Of a stretch of DNA of 64,000 bases, positions 8,612 to 17,439 are shown piece by piece. This DNA is from Palsa-1447 sp964509885 (GTDB lineage: Bacteria; Verrucomicrobiota; Verrucomicrobiia; Opitutales; Opitutaceae). A program made the translations under genes and the position numbers. How positions within the stretch are numbered: position 1 is the stretch's first letter; the number at the start of each line of letters is the position of its first letter. The notes under the pieces are model-generated. The model searched no databases and had not been told where the DNA came from. It saw only the letters and a list, made by a program, of their open reading frames with translations. The DNA lies in the NCBI GenBank assembly GCA_964509885.1, contig CAZDZL010000002.1, positions 79,712-143,711 of the forward strand, read 5' to 3'.

Positions 8612-9019
8612 CTAGCGTTCGCCGATCTCCGCCAGCGCCCGCACGGGAGTGAGAACCCTAGTGCCGTGGAGCGTCTTCTCAGGGAAATCGGCGAGGTTCC
8701 CGGTCACGATGGTCCGGTCGGGCACGGCGAGAGCGGCCTCCACGAATATGATGTCGTCGGGATCGGGCCCGCGCACGGGCACCCTGGCGGGCGTCACAAG
8801 CATCTGATCGCTGACGGTCCCTAGGAAACGCATGATATCCGGAGGATGCAGCTTCAGCCGCGGCCTGCAGAGCACGTCGCGGTATTCGGCGAGGATGCGC
8901 GCGTCGTAGACCAGGCGCAGGCGCCCCTCAATCACCGCGGCCAGAAGCTTGGCGCACGGGCCGAGGGGAGTGAGCAGGCCCGAGACGACCACGTTTGTGT
9001 CGAAGACCCAGCATTTCAT
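8612..9019 (-). CDS. PIN-domain toxin of a type II toxin-antitoxin system
   Basis: The 135-residue protein is a PIN domain throughout. It starts with the acidic motif DTNVVVSGLL, has the mid-domain Glu in ILAEYRDVL, and the later acidic cluster DPDDIIFVEAAL with TGNLADF near the C-terminus. These residues bind Mg/Mn in PIN ribonucleases. It resembles the family annotated as putative toxin-antitoxin system toxin component, PIN family, rather than classical VapC. Its ATG overlaps the antitoxin stop by 4 nt, so translation is coupled and the antitoxin is made first. Confidence 0.88.
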   Translation of the reverse strand: MKCWVFDTNVVVSGLLTPLGPCAKLLAAVIEGRLRLVYDARILAEYRDVLCRPRLKLHPPDIMRFLGTVSDQMLVTPARVPVRGPDPDDIIFVEAALAVPDRTIVTGNLADFPEKTLHGTRVLTPVRALAEIGER

Positions 9020-9312
9020 TGACGGCTTCGGGCCCTGCGCACCGCCGAGACCTCAGCGTCGATGTCCCTCATCGTCAGCTTGTCCGTCCTATTGATGACG
9101 GAGGCAGCCTGGATGCGGGCCACGACACGGGCGAGGTCCACCCGGTCGAGAAGCTCCAGGTCCGACGCGAACGTGCCCTCGGAGGTCGGGATCATGATTG
9201 CCTTCGGCTTTCCATTTGCGGTGACCAGCACGCGACCCGCGCGGCTGACCGCCGCCAGCGCGCGGCCCGGGCTGGCCGAAAATTCGCGTGATGCAATCCA
9301 TTTGGTCTTCAT
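9016..9312 (-). CDS. Phd/YefM-like antitoxin
   Basis: The 98-residue protein starts MKTKWIASREFSASPGRALA, with the Phd-type N-terminal DNA-binding fold (VLVTANGKPKAIMIP), followed by an acidic and helical C-terminus that would wrap the toxin. The chosen ATG at 9312 directly follows an unusually close AGGAGGA; the TTG at 9330 would place that sequence inside the gene. Upstream on the same strand is TTGACC (9341-9346), a possible -35 element. Antitoxins of this family repress their own operon. Confidence 0.8.
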   Translation of the reverse strand: MKTKWIASREFSASPGRALAAVSRAGRVLVTANGKPKAIMIPTSEGTFASDLELLDRVDLARVVARIQAASVINRTDKLTMRDIDAEVSAVRRARSRQ

Positions 9313-9394
9313 TCCTCCTATGTAGTGCAAATGTCGTGCAGGTCAAGTATGGCCTGCCTCGATCGGGTCGGTGCGCGAACGGGCAGCCGGTCGC

Positions 9395-10723
9395 CTAGTT
9401 GCCGCTCACCGGCACCGGCCTGTAGAGCTCCGGCCGGATCTCCTTTGGGAACCGCGCGCGCATGTCCCCGATCCAGGGATCCGTGAAGCGCTGCTGCAGG
9501 TTCACGGCGATCACCTTGTTGACGCCCGACTCGAGGGTCTCGAAGAGGACCTTCCCGGTCGGGTCAATGATGGAGGATTCCACGGTGTCGCCTGACGAGA
9601 CGATGAAGAGGTGGTTCTCGAGGGCCCGGGCCTTTAGGAGCGTCATGTACCCGCCCGCGGCGGGGACGAGGATGACCTCCGCGCCCTGGACGGCCAGGGC
9701 GCGCGCGGGCTCGATGTATTCCGCGTCCCAGCAGATCATCATTCCTATCCTCCCGAAGTCCGTGTCGAAGACCGGGAGCGAGTCCCCCGGCATGAGGCCG
9801 CCCTCTATCTCCTCCCGGGGGAGGGTGACCTTCCGGTACTTGCCGGCCAGGTTCCCCTGCCTGTCGATCAGGACGGCGGTGTTGTAGTCGGCGTGCCCGT
9901 CGCGCTCGGTGAGTCCGGCGACGACGTAGAACCCATGCCTGCGGGCCGCGTCCCCGAGGCGCCTCGTGCTCGGGCCGGGAATGGGCTCGGCGGCGTTCGC
10001 GTAGCCCAGGTGGTAATTCCCCTCGATGCGCAGCTCCTCCCCGAGGCAGACGATGTCCGGCTTGTCCTTCGCGATGACGTCGAGCTGCTCGATGAAGGCC
10101 CCCACGCTGTCCGGGTTGTCCTGCGGGTGGAGCGACACGGTTCCCAGGCGCACCCAGCGGTCGGGCGGCGCCGGCGTCTCCTCAAACGTGATGTCGTCCC
10201 ACCAGACGGTCCCCTTGGGCGCCCAGCCGAGCGTCAGCTCCAGCCTGACGCTCGCCGCCTGCTCGGGCGCCGGCACCGTGACCGAGACGCGCGTCCAGTC
10301 CCCGGCCGCCGAGGTCTCGTAGGCGTAGTCGGGCTGCGAGGTGCGCTTGCCCGACGTGTCCAGCCAGTCGAGGCGCGCGACGACCTGCCTCTGCACGTAG
10401 GTGACCGACTCCGCGCGGTAGTAGGCCGTCAGCTTGTAGTACCGGCCGGGCTTGATGTCCCCGATCACATGGGCCCAGCCGCCGTACTCGAGGCGATTGC
10501 CGTCGCCGGAGATCGCCAGAGCGTCGGGGGCCGAGCGGGCGTGGGCGGTGTCGACGTAGCATCTGGGCTGGATCTCCTGGCGCTGCGCCCACGCGGTCCA
10601 GCCCGGGTCGGTGCGCCCATCCTCGGTGAAATCCTTGAGCTCGACCCTGAGTCCCTGCGCCAGGCACGTGCCCGAGAGCAGGATCGCCGCAATTCCGACA
10701 GTGACGTGGGGTAGGGGTCGCAT
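9395..10723 (-). CDS. Secreted carbon-nitrogen hydrolase (nitrilase fold) with N-terminal jelly-roll-like domain
   Basis: The 442-residue product has a signal peptide (about 1-23, ending CLAQG). A beta-rich domain (about 24-188) follows, with a carbohydrate-binding-module-like pattern (YYKLTAYYRAE, VRLELTLGWAPKGTVWWDDITFEE). The nitrilase domain (about 195-430) has the catalytic triad E229 (CLGEE), K298 (RKVTLP) and C331 (MICWDAEY). The reaction should be amide or nitrile hydrolysis; the substrate is unknown. Export and the extra N-terminal domain are unusual, since most nitrilase-fold enzymes are cytoplasmic. The gene is divergent from the GH44 gene. Confidence 0.86.
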   Translation of the reverse strand: MRPLPHVTVGIAAILLSGTCLAQGLRVELKDFTEDGRTDPGWTAWAQRQEIQPRCYVDTAHARSAPDALAISGDGNRLEYGGWAHVIGDIKPGRYYKLTAYYRAESVTYVQRQVVARLDWLDTSGKRTSQPDYAYETSAAGDWTRVSVTVPAPEQAASVRLELTLGWAPKGTVWWDDITFEETPAPPDRWVRLGTVSLHPQDNPDSVGAFIEQLDVIAKDKPDIVCLGEELRIEGNYHLGYANAAEPIPGPSTRRLGDAARRHGFYVVAGLTERDGHADYNTAVLIDRQGNLAGKYRKVTLPREEIEGGLMPGDSLPVFDTDFGRIGMMICWDAEYIEPARALAVQGAEVILVPAAGGYMTLLKARALENHLFIVSSGDTVESSIIDPTGKVLFETLESGVNKVIAVNLQQRFTDPWIGDMRARFPKEIRPELYRPVPVSGN

Positions 10724-10868
10724 AGTGAGGGAAATCCTAGACGGACTCCACGGAGACTGCAATCGCCGGGGAGTGTGGACAGGGGGCGGCCCCCGCGTAA
10801 ACTTTCCGCGAAACCCCGCACCCGCCCGGAACGCCCTCCCCGGCTTCGGGTCGGGTCACACCGCCCCG

Positions 10869-13601
10869 ATGTCCCCCGGACGCCTAGCCTGGCTCGCCCT
10901 GATTCCCGCGCTCACCGCGGGAGGGGCCAACCTGCCGGTTCAGATCAGCGTCGACCCGGGCTCGGGACGGATCCCGATAAGCCCCTATATTTATGGAGTG
11001 GACCAGGACCTGCCGGGGGTAGCGACGACGGGCGCCCGCCGCTACGGCGGGAACCGCCTCACGGGCTACGACTGGGAGACCAACGCCTCCAACGCCGGGA
11101 CCGACTACCTGAACGAGAGCGACGACTACCTGGTCTACACGCTGCCGGCCGCGGAGCAGTCGACGCCGGCGATCGCGCTCACGGCGTTCCACGACCAGTC
11201 CCTGGCGGCCGGCGTCCCCTATACGATCCTGACGCTGCAGATGGCGGGCTACGTCGCGGCCGACGAGGCGGGCCCGGTCACCGCGGGCCAGGCGGCCCCC
11301 TCGTCCCGGTGGAACGTGGTGAAGAACGACACGCCCGGGGGCGCCTTCCCGGCGACGCCCAACCTGGCCGATGGCACCGTGTACATGGACGAGCTGCTCC
11401 ACCTGCTCCTCTCCAAGTACGGGCCGGCGTCAGGGTCGACGGGGGTCAGGGGCTACAACCTCGACAACGAGCCCTCGCTCTGGCCGTCGACGCACCCCCT
11501 CCTGCATCCCGCGCAGACGACGTGCGCCGAGGAGATCTCCAAGTCGGTCGCGCTCAGCACGACGATCAAGCGCATGGACCCCTCCGCCGAGGTGCTGGGG
11601 CCCGTGTCGTACGGCAGCGCCGAGTACTTCACGTTCCAGGGCGCCCCGGACTGGGCGGCGGCGCAGACCGCGACGGGCTTCCGCTGGTTCATCGACTACT
11701 ACCTGGACCAGATGAGCAAGGCCTCGGCCGCCGCGGGCACGCGGCTCCTCGACGTCCTGGACCTCCACCGCTACAGCGACGAGAACGTCTCCGGCACGGG
11801 GCCCGACCAGTCGATCACCAACCAGACCGACTTCTCGGACACCGCGACCGACATGGACCGGGTCCAGGCCCCGCGCGTCCTCTGGGACCCCACCTTCGTC
11901 GAGAACAGCTGGGTCCAGCAGTACTACTCGCAGTTCCTTCCCTGGATCCCGAACCTGCAGGCCTCGATCGCCGCCCGCTACCCGGGGACCAAGCTCTCGT
12001 TCACCGAGTACAGCTACGGCGGGGAGAGCGACATCTCGGGCGGCATCGCCCAGGCGGACGTCCTCGGGATCTACGGCAAGTACGGGGTGTACCTCGGCTG
12101 CCTCTGGCTCCTCCACGACACGCCGCCTCCGATGTACGTCTCGGCGGCCTTCAACCTGTTCCTGGACTACGACGGGAACGGCGGGAAGTTCGGGGCGACG
12201 TCGGTCGCCGAGACGGACTCCGACACGGTGAACACCTCCGCGTACGCGTCCGTCGACGCGGCCGGCGCCCTGCACGTGGTCGTGCTGAACAAGAGCTTCA
12301 CGCAGGCGGCCGATGTCGGCTTCACGATCGCGGGGCCGGCCGCGTACTCGGGCGCCAGCGTGTACGCGTTCGACGCCGCCGGCGCGGCCATCACGGCGCG
12401 GGCCCCGGCGGCTCTTTCCGGAAACCAGGCGACCTACACGCTCCCGCCCCTGACGGCGGCCCACTTCGTCTTCCAGTCCGCCGCGGGGCTGCCGCAGTTC
12501 ACGCTCGCCCCGGTGTCGCAGACGATTTCCAGCGGGTCGACGGTCGTCTTTTCCGCCTCGTCGAACGCCGCCGCCTACCAGTGGATGCTGAACGGCGCGC
12601 CCCTCTCGGACGGGGGAGGCGTCTCCGGCTCGACGGGCCCGCAGCTCGTCATCACCGGCGCGACGTCGGCCAACGCTGGCGCCTACACCTGCGTCGCCAC
12701 GAACGCCTCCGGCAGCACGACCAGCATCGCGGCGACGCTCACGGTGAGCGCGACCCCTGACGCCGGCAGGCTCACAAACCTCTCGTGCCGGGCGGCGGTC
12801 GGGACCGGGGCGAACCTGCTGATCGCCGGCTTCGTCGTGGGGCCCCAGGGCGTCGCGGGCTCGGAGCCGCTCCTCGTGCGCGCCTCGGGCCCCGCCCTGG
12901 TGCCGTTCGGCGTGGCCGGGACCCTGGCGGATCCCCAGCTGCAGGTGTTCAACGCGTCGGACGCCGTGCTTGCGACGAACAGGGGATGGGCGGGCGACGC
13001 GCAGGTATCTGCGGCGGCGTCCGCCGTCGGCGCCTTTCCCTGGCCGAGCGCGGCGAGCCACGACGCCGCGCTCCTCCAGGATTTGCCGGGCGGCAAGTAC
13101 ACCGCGCAGGTCGCCGGCCAGGCCGGCGACAGCGGGGTGGCCCTCGTGGAGGTCTATGACGCGACGCCGGCCGCAAGCCGCACGCCGGGCTCGCCGCGGC
13201 TGGTCAACCTCTCGACCCGCGTCCAGGTCGGCTCCGGCGGCGGTATCCTGATCGCGGGATTTGTCGTGGGGGGCTCGACGTCGAGGACGGTCCTTGTCCG
13301 CGCCTCCGGCCCCGCACTGGCGCCCTACGGCGTGCCGGGGATCCTTCCCGATCCGCAGCTCAAGCTCTACCGCTCCAATCCCGACCAGTCCTCGACGCTC
13401 CTCGAGGCGAACAGCGCATGGGCGGGCAACGCCCAGGTCGCCGGGACGTCGGCGCGGGTGGGGGCGTTCGCGTGGACGAGCGCGTCGAGCCTCGACTCGG
13501 CGATCCTCGTGACGCTGCCTCCCGGCAGCTACACGGCGCAGGTCTCGGGGGCCAGCGGCGACACGGGCGTGGCCCTTGTCGAGGTCTACGAGGTTCCTTG
13601 A
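10869..13601 (+). CDS. Secreted glycoside hydrolase family 44 enzyme with Ig-like domain and two C-terminal modules
   Basis: The start at 10869 gives a signal peptide (about 1-18). Residues about 20-535 match GH44: ISPYIYGV near the start, RRYGGNRLTGYDWETN, then the putative acid/base E201 in NLDNEPSLW and nucleophile E380 in SFTEYSYGG. GH44 enzymes cleave beta-1,4-glucans such as cellulose and xyloglucan by a retaining mechanism. An Ig-like domain follows (about 540-625; YQWMLNGAPL and YTCVATNASGST), then two tandem copies of the module also seen in the NHL proteins (about 635-910). The protein ends EVYEVP. The frame is open far upstream, but that region overlaps the divergent gene and is not signal-like. 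Confidence 0.9.
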   Translation: MSPGRLAWLALIPALTAGGANLPVQISVDPGSGRIPISPYIYGVDQDLPGVATTGARRYGGNRLTGYDWETNASNAGTDYLNESDDYLVYTLPAAEQSTPAIALTAFHDQSLAAGVPYTILTLQMAGYVAADEAGPVTAGQAAPSSRWNVVKNDTPGGAFPATPNLADGTVYMDELLHLLLSKYGPASGSTGVRGYNLDNEPSLWPSTHPLLHPAQTTCAEEISKSVALSTTIKRMDPSAEVLGPVSYGSAEYFTFQGAPDWAAAQTATGFRWFIDYYLDQMSKASAAAGTRLLDVLDLHRYSDENVSGTGPDQSITNQTDFSDTATDMDRVQAPRVLWDPTFVENSWVQQYYSQFLPWIPNLQASIAARYPGTKLSFTEYSYGGESDISGGIAQADVLGIYGKYGVYLGCLWLLHDTPPPMYVSAAFNLFLDYDGNGGKFGATSVAETDSDTVNTSAYASVDAAGALHVVVLNKSFTQAADVGFTIAGPAAYSGASVYAFDAAGAAITARAPAALSGNQATYTLPPLTAAHFVFQSAAGLPQFTLAPVSQTISSGSTVVFSASSNAAAYQWMLNGAPLSDGGGVSGSTGPQLVITGATSANAGAYTCVATNASGSTTSIAATLTVSATPDAGRLTNLSCRAAVGTGANLLIAGFVVGPQGVAGSEPLLVRASGPALVPFGVAGTLADPQLQVFNASDAVLATNRGWAGDAQVSAAASAVGAFPWPSAASHDAALLQDLPGGKYTAQVAGQAGDSGVALVEVYDATPAASRTPGSPRLVNLSTRVQVGSGGGILIAGFVVGGSTSRTVLVRASGPALAPYGVPGILPDPQLKLYRSNPDQSSTLLEANSAWAGNAQVAGTSARVGAFAWTSASSLDSAILVTLPPGSYTAQVSGASGDTGVALVEVYEVP
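12771..13598 (+). repeat. Two tandem copies of the C-terminal module (GH44 protein)
   Basis: Copy 1 (12771-13160) starts LTNLSCRAAVGTGANLL and copy 2 (13200-13598) starts LVNLSTRVQVGSGGGILI. Both carry RASGPAL.P(F/Y)GV, W(A)G(D/N)AQV, VGAF and LPPGSYTAQVSG or a close form, and end VEVYD or VEVYEVP. The last copy ends at the stop codon. Confidence 0.87.
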
Positions 13602-13610
13602 TCGGGCCGA

Positions 13611-14435
13611 TCAGCGGGCGGTCAGGCTCAGCGGGTCAAAGCCCTCGCTCTCGATGACGACCTTCTCGCCAGGGGGAAGGCCCGGGACGCTCAGGGATGC
13701 GCGGCTCTCAATGGCCGCCGCCTGCGCCCGGGTCCCGTTCGGCCCGGAGATCGTGATCTTGAGCGTGAGCGCCGCCGGGCCGGGATTGCCGATGTGCAGG
13801 GTGAAGCCCTGGTCCCAGAACGATTTCTCAAACGAGGCCGTGAGCGGCAGCTGGCCTGCCTGGACGACAAGCGGGTGCACCCGCGCGAGGTCGGCCTGCG
13901 CCTTCTCGAGCTGGGCGTGGCTGTCGGCCGCCAGGGTCCTCGCCTCGTCCAGCTGGCCCTTATAGTCGGATGCCTGGCTCGTGGCGCGCTCGAGCTGGGC
14001 CTCGACGCCGGCGGAGTGGGCCCTCGCCTTGTCCAGCTGGGCCTGAAGGTCCGCCCGGCTGGTGTGTTCCAGGGAAAGCTGCGTTCCCAGTCCGGCGGAC
14101 TGCGCCCTGGCCTGGTCGAGCTGCGACTGAAGGTCGGACCTCTGGCCCTGTTCGTTCACGATCAGCGCCTGCAGCGCGGAGACCTGCGCCTTGGTCGCGC
14201 CGAGGTCGGCCTGCGCCTGCGTGGCGGTGTAGTTTGCTTGGTCGAGCTGCGCCCTCGCCTCGGCGAGCGCGGTCTTCTGGTGGTAGACCCTCGTGCCGAG
14301 GACGACGGAGACGATGGCGAGGAGAAGGAGCGTGCCGAGGAATCCGAATGACGATCCGATGCGCCGGTCATTGTTCTCCTGAGCGCGGGACGCGTCCCGC
14401 TGCTCGACCTTGTGGGGGGGTAGTGTGTCGATCAT
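13611..14435 (-). CDS. Membrane-anchored coiled-coil protein of unknown function
   Basis: The 274-residue protein has a short charged N-terminus (1-26), one membrane helix (about 28-47, FLGTLLLLAIVSVVLG) and a long heptad-rich region (about 52-180). There, Leu/Ala alternate with Gln/Glu/Arg/Lys in repeats such as QLDQARAQSAGLGTQL and QLDKARAHSAGVEAQL. The C-terminal ~85 residues look like a compact beta domain (FTLHIGNPGPAALTLKITISGPNGT). No family was recognised. It may space a small C-terminal domain away from the membrane. The start at 14435 is chosen because upstream codons are proline/arginine-rich and unlikely. Confidence 0.72.
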   Translation of the reverse strand: MIDTLPPHKVEQRDASRAQENNDRRIGSSFGFLGTLLLLAIVSVVLGTRVYHQKTALAEARAQLDQANYTATQAQADLGATKAQVSALQALIVNEQGQRSDLQSQLDQARAQSAGLGTQLSLEHTSRADLQAQLDKARAHSAGVEAQLERATSQASDYKGQLDEARTLAADSHAQLEKAQADLARVHPLVVQAGQLPLTASFEKSFWDQGFTLHIGNPGPAALTLKITISGPNGTRAQAAAIESRASLSVPGLPPGEKVVIESEGFDPLSLTAR

Positions 14436-14558
14436 GGCGGGTGACGGGCATGGACCCCGGATCCGCGGGTTGGAGCGCGGCTTTCGGGGGCCCCCGGCGC
14501 AAGTCAACCGCCTCCAACGGGTTCCCGCGGGCGAATTCCCGGACCCCGACGGTTCCGC

Positions 14559-15032
14559 CTACCGGGTCAGCGTGATTCCCACCACGAGCCCGACCACGGC
14601 GCCGTACGCGACGTGGCCCGCGAAGTGGACCAGCCCGACGGCGAGTCCCGCCTCCCTGAATTCCGCGAGCGGGTGCCGCTCGGCGACGAGCCACACAAGG
14701 AGGATGCTGACGATCATCCCATGCACGATGCCGAAGGCGGTGCCCGCGAAGAGGGACATGGGCAGGTGGTTCAGGCCGTACTTCCACATGATGACCGAGT
14801 AGAGAAGGGCGAAGCCCACGGCCGAGACGCCGTGGATGACCGCCCCGGCCCGGAACGCGTTCTCCCGCGAGCGCGTGGCCAGGCTGCCCACGGCCACGAT
14901 CATGTCGAAACGCGCCCACTGCGCGCGGGCGATCAGCCGCATGACCCCGATCATCGCGAAGCCGCCGAGTATTCCGGCGACGACGGCCGTCAGCGCGAGG
15001 CTCGTGTAGGGAAAGTATAGGCCTGTTGGCAT
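14559..15032 (-). CDS. Small integral membrane protein, four predicted helices
   Basis: The 157-residue protein consists almost entirely of hydrophobic helices at about 9-30, 53-78, 85-108 and 125-155, joined by short charged loops (ARAQWARFD, ATRSRENAFR, AERHPLAEFREAG). I do not recognise the family. Several glycine and histidine residues lie in the helices (IHGVSAVGF, FGIVHGMIVS, GLVHFAGHVAYG). It is divergent from the KdpD-like kinase gene, with about 160 bp between them. Confidence 0.68.
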   Translation of the reverse strand: MPTGLYFPYTSLALTAVVAGILGGFAMIGVMRLIARAQWARFDMIVAVGSLATRSRENAFRAGAVIHGVSAVGFALLYSVIMWKYGLNHLPMSLFAGTAFGIVHGMIVSILLVWLVAERHPLAEFREAGLAVGLVHFAGHVAYGAVVGLVVGITLTR

Positions 15033-15193
15033 ATCGGTGAGGCTTTTCCGTGATAGACCACCGGATTGGCGCCCCGGCCCGAGAAACCCGCGTTTTTCCC
15101 AGTTATTTCCACCACGATCCATCGCCCCCTTTTTCGGCATCCCGGTCGACGGGATTCCTTCCGTCGTTGCACCGACCGCAGGTGCCGCATTGC

Positions 15194-16753
15194 ATGGCCG
15201 GCTGTAGACATCCCCATCACCCGGTGAGCCCTCCCGTCCACACTTTCGAGGTAGTCGAGCGCAAGTCCCCCCCGTTCCGGGAATACGCCGAGGTGTTCGT
15301 CGTTGTCGTCGCGGTCACGATGGCGGCCCTGTTCGTCGCTCCGTCCAGCCATCTCTCTTTTGGCATCGTCTACCTCATCGCCGTCGTGACGCTAAGCATG
15401 AGGGTGGGGCGCGGCGCCCTCATCTTCGCCGGCATTTTCAGCGCCCTGATGTGGGACCTGTTCGTGATCCCGCCCGTCGGCTCGCTGGCGATCACAAGCT
15501 TCGAGGATGTCCTGATGCTGGGCACCTATGTGATCGTGGCCTTCGTTATTGGACGGTCGAACGCTCGCATCCGGGAGGCGGAAAGGGCCGAGCGCGTGCG
15601 GGAGCAAAGGGCGTCCGCGCTCCTCCACGTGGCCAGGGCTCTTGCCGAGGCCAAGACCTTTGAGCAGGCGATCGACATCGCGCTCAGGCAGGCGGATCAG
15701 CTCTTCAACGGCGATTCCGTCCTGCTTCTCGTCACGCCCGACGGCCACCTGCGGGCCTCCAACGGTCCCGTCGACCGGTACAACGAAACCGAAAAGGGGG
15801 CTGGGGAATGGGCCTGGACCCATGGGGCAAAGGCCGGGCGCTTCACTCCGAACTTTCCTGAGGCGGCAGGCCACTATCTCCCCCTGATGAGGGCGATGAG
15901 CGTCGTGGGCGTGCTGGCGGTTTACCTTCCGGACGAGACGGCCAAGAGTCTGGCGGGGTTCAAGGACCTGCTGGAGGGGTTCGCGGCGCAGGTGGCCATG
16001 CAGATCGAGCGCGAGCAGCTGCGGGTGGTCACCGAGCGTGAGAAGCTCTTCGTGGAGTCCGAGAAGCTTCACCGCACGCTCCTGGACAGCGTTGCCCATG
16101 AGCTTCGCACGCCCCTTGCGGTGCTGAGCGCCGCGACGGCCAAGCTGGGCACGCAGAATGAGGCGAACCGGGCCGACCTGGCTGCCGAGATCAGGACCGC
16201 GACCCACCGCCTGAACCGGCTCGTGGCCAACCTTCTCAACCTGAACCGGCTGGAATCCGGCACGCTTAAGCCGCGGCTTGATTGGTGCGACCTGCGCGGC
16301 CTCATCAACGAGGCGCTGCGCAACACCGCGGACGTCCTCAAGGACCATCCCGTGACGGTCACGGTCCCCCCAGGGATGCTGCTCATCCAGGCGGATCCGG
16401 CACTTCTCGAGCAGGCGATAACGAACCTCCTGCACAACGCCGCGTTTCACACCCCCGCCGGCACGCCGGTGACGATCGAGGGTGGTATCAAAGGTGCTAC
16501 CGAGCCAAGGATCTGCATCTCAATCAGCGACAAGGGACCGGGCATGCCGCCCGAGCTAAGGGACGTTCTCTTCCCGAAGTTCCAGAGGGGAAAGCACGCG
16601 CTTCCGGGAGGGCTGGGGCTTGGCCTGTCCATCGTCCACGGCTTCGTCACTGCCCAGGGCGGGGAGGTGGTTTCCGGCGACAACCCGGGCGGAGGCGCCG
16701 CTTTTTCGATTTACTTGCCCTATCATAAGCCGGACACAGTCCCCGAGGAATGA
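15194..16753 (+). CDS. KdpD-like sensor histidine kinase with DUF4118 and GAF domains
   Basis: The 519-residue protein has the four-helix DUF4118 membrane block of KdpD (about 30-125; FGIVYLIAVVTLSMR, IFSALMWDLFVIPPVGSLAIT). A GAF-like domain follows (about 150-285), then HisKA with H302 in AHELRTPL, and a HATPase (NLLHNAAFHTPAGTPV, SDKGPGMP, GLGLGLSIVHGF). The large cytoplasmic KdpD/Usp N-terminal half of true KdpD is absent. The downstream KdpE-like gene overlaps by 4 nt (ATGA). No kdpFABC potassium ATPase is nearby, so potassium sensing is not assured. Its neighbours are ammonium transport genes. An in-frame GTG at 15224 is an alternative start. Confidence 0.86.
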   Translation: MAGCRHPHHPVSPPVHTFEVVERKSPPFREYAEVFVVVVAVTMAALFVAPSSHLSFGIVYLIAVVTLSMRVGRGALIFAGIFSALMWDLFVIPPVGSLAITSFEDVLMLGTYVIVAFVIGRSNARIREAERAERVREQRASALLHVARALAEAKTFEQAIDIALRQADQLFNGDSVLLLVTPDGHLRASNGPVDRYNETEKGAGEWAWTHGAKAGRFTPNFPEAAGHYLPLMRAMSVVGVLAVYLPDETAKSLAGFKDLLEGFAAQVAMQIEREQLRVVTEREKLFVESEKLHRTLLDSVAHELRTPLAVLSAATAKLGTQNEANRADLAAEIRTATHRLNRLVANLLNLNRLESGTLKPRLDWCDLRGLINEALRNTADVLKDHPVTVTVPPGMLLIQADPALLEQAITNLLHNAAFHTPAGTPVTIEGGIKGATEPRICISISDKGPGMPPELRDVLFPKFQRGKHALPGGLGLGLSIVHGFVTAQGGEVVSGDNPGGGAAFSIYLPYHKPDTVPEE

Positions 16754-17439
16754 GCACGCCCGACAAGGCCAGCATACTCGTGATAGACGACGAGATCCAG
16801 ATTCGGCGGCTGCTCTCAAGCACGCTGGTCGATGCGGGGTATTCCGTGCTAACCGCGGAATCGGGCGCCCTTGGGCTGAAGGAGGGGGCCTACCGGCGTC
16901 CCGACGCCATCATTCTCGACCTGGGCCTTCCGGACCTGCCGGGGATAGAGGTCCTCAGGCAGCTTCGTGAATGGAGCCATGTTCCGGTGCTCATCCTGTC
17001 CGTCTTCGGCGAGGAGGACCGCAAGGTCGAGGCCTTGGATGCGGGCGCCGACGATTATCTGACAAAGCCCTTCGGGGAGAGCGAGCTCCTTGCCCGCGTA
17101 CGGGTGCTCCTGCGGCGACCCAAGCCGACGGACGAGGTGGCGAACGCCGTCTACGGAAACATCGAGGTGGATTTCCTCCGGCGCCTGGTTTCGGTGAAGG
17201 GAACCCCGATCAAGCTGTCGGGAAAGGAATACGCGCTTCTCATGCTCTTTAGCCAGCATCGGGGCAAGGTCCTGACCCACAGGCAGATCCTCGGCGAGAT
17301 CTGGGGCGCGGACGCAAAGCCGCAGACGCACTACCTCCATGTCTATGTGCGCAGGCTGCGGGAGAAGCTGGAGGAGGACCCGGACGAGCCGGTCCATTTC
17401 AAGACGGAGTCGGGCATCGGCTACCGGTTCGTGGGCTGA
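16750..17439 (+). CDS. KdpE-like OmpR-family response regulator
   Basis: The 229-residue regulator has a receiver with D13/D14, phosphoacceptor D57 in IILDLGLPD and K107 in YLTKPF, then a winged-helix domain (about 130-228). The latter carries KLSGKEYALLMLF, LTHRQILGEIWG and YLHVYVRRLREKLE. It is the cognate partner of the kinase ending at 16753, with an ATGA overlap. It resembles KdpE most closely. Targets are unknown; the next genes downstream are amt-glnK. Confidence 0.93.
   Translation: MSTPDKASILVIDDEIQIRRLLSSTLVDAGYSVLTAESGALGLKEGAYRRPDAIILDLGLPDLPGIEVLRQLREWSHVPVLILSVFGEEDRKVEALDAGADDYLTKPFGESELLARVRVLLRRPKPTDEVANAVYGNIEVDFLRRLVSVKGTPIKLSGKEYALLMLFSQHRGKVLTHRQILGEIWGADAKPQTHYLHVYVRRLREKLEEDPDEPVHFKTESGIGYRFVG

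Noticed and set aside
9313..9346. Promoter/operator of the toxin-antitoxin pair (TTGACC, TACATA)
   Set aside because: Spacing is 16 bp and the -10 is poor. It would start transcription inside the ribosome site, so it is mentioned only as a possibility in the antitoxin entry.
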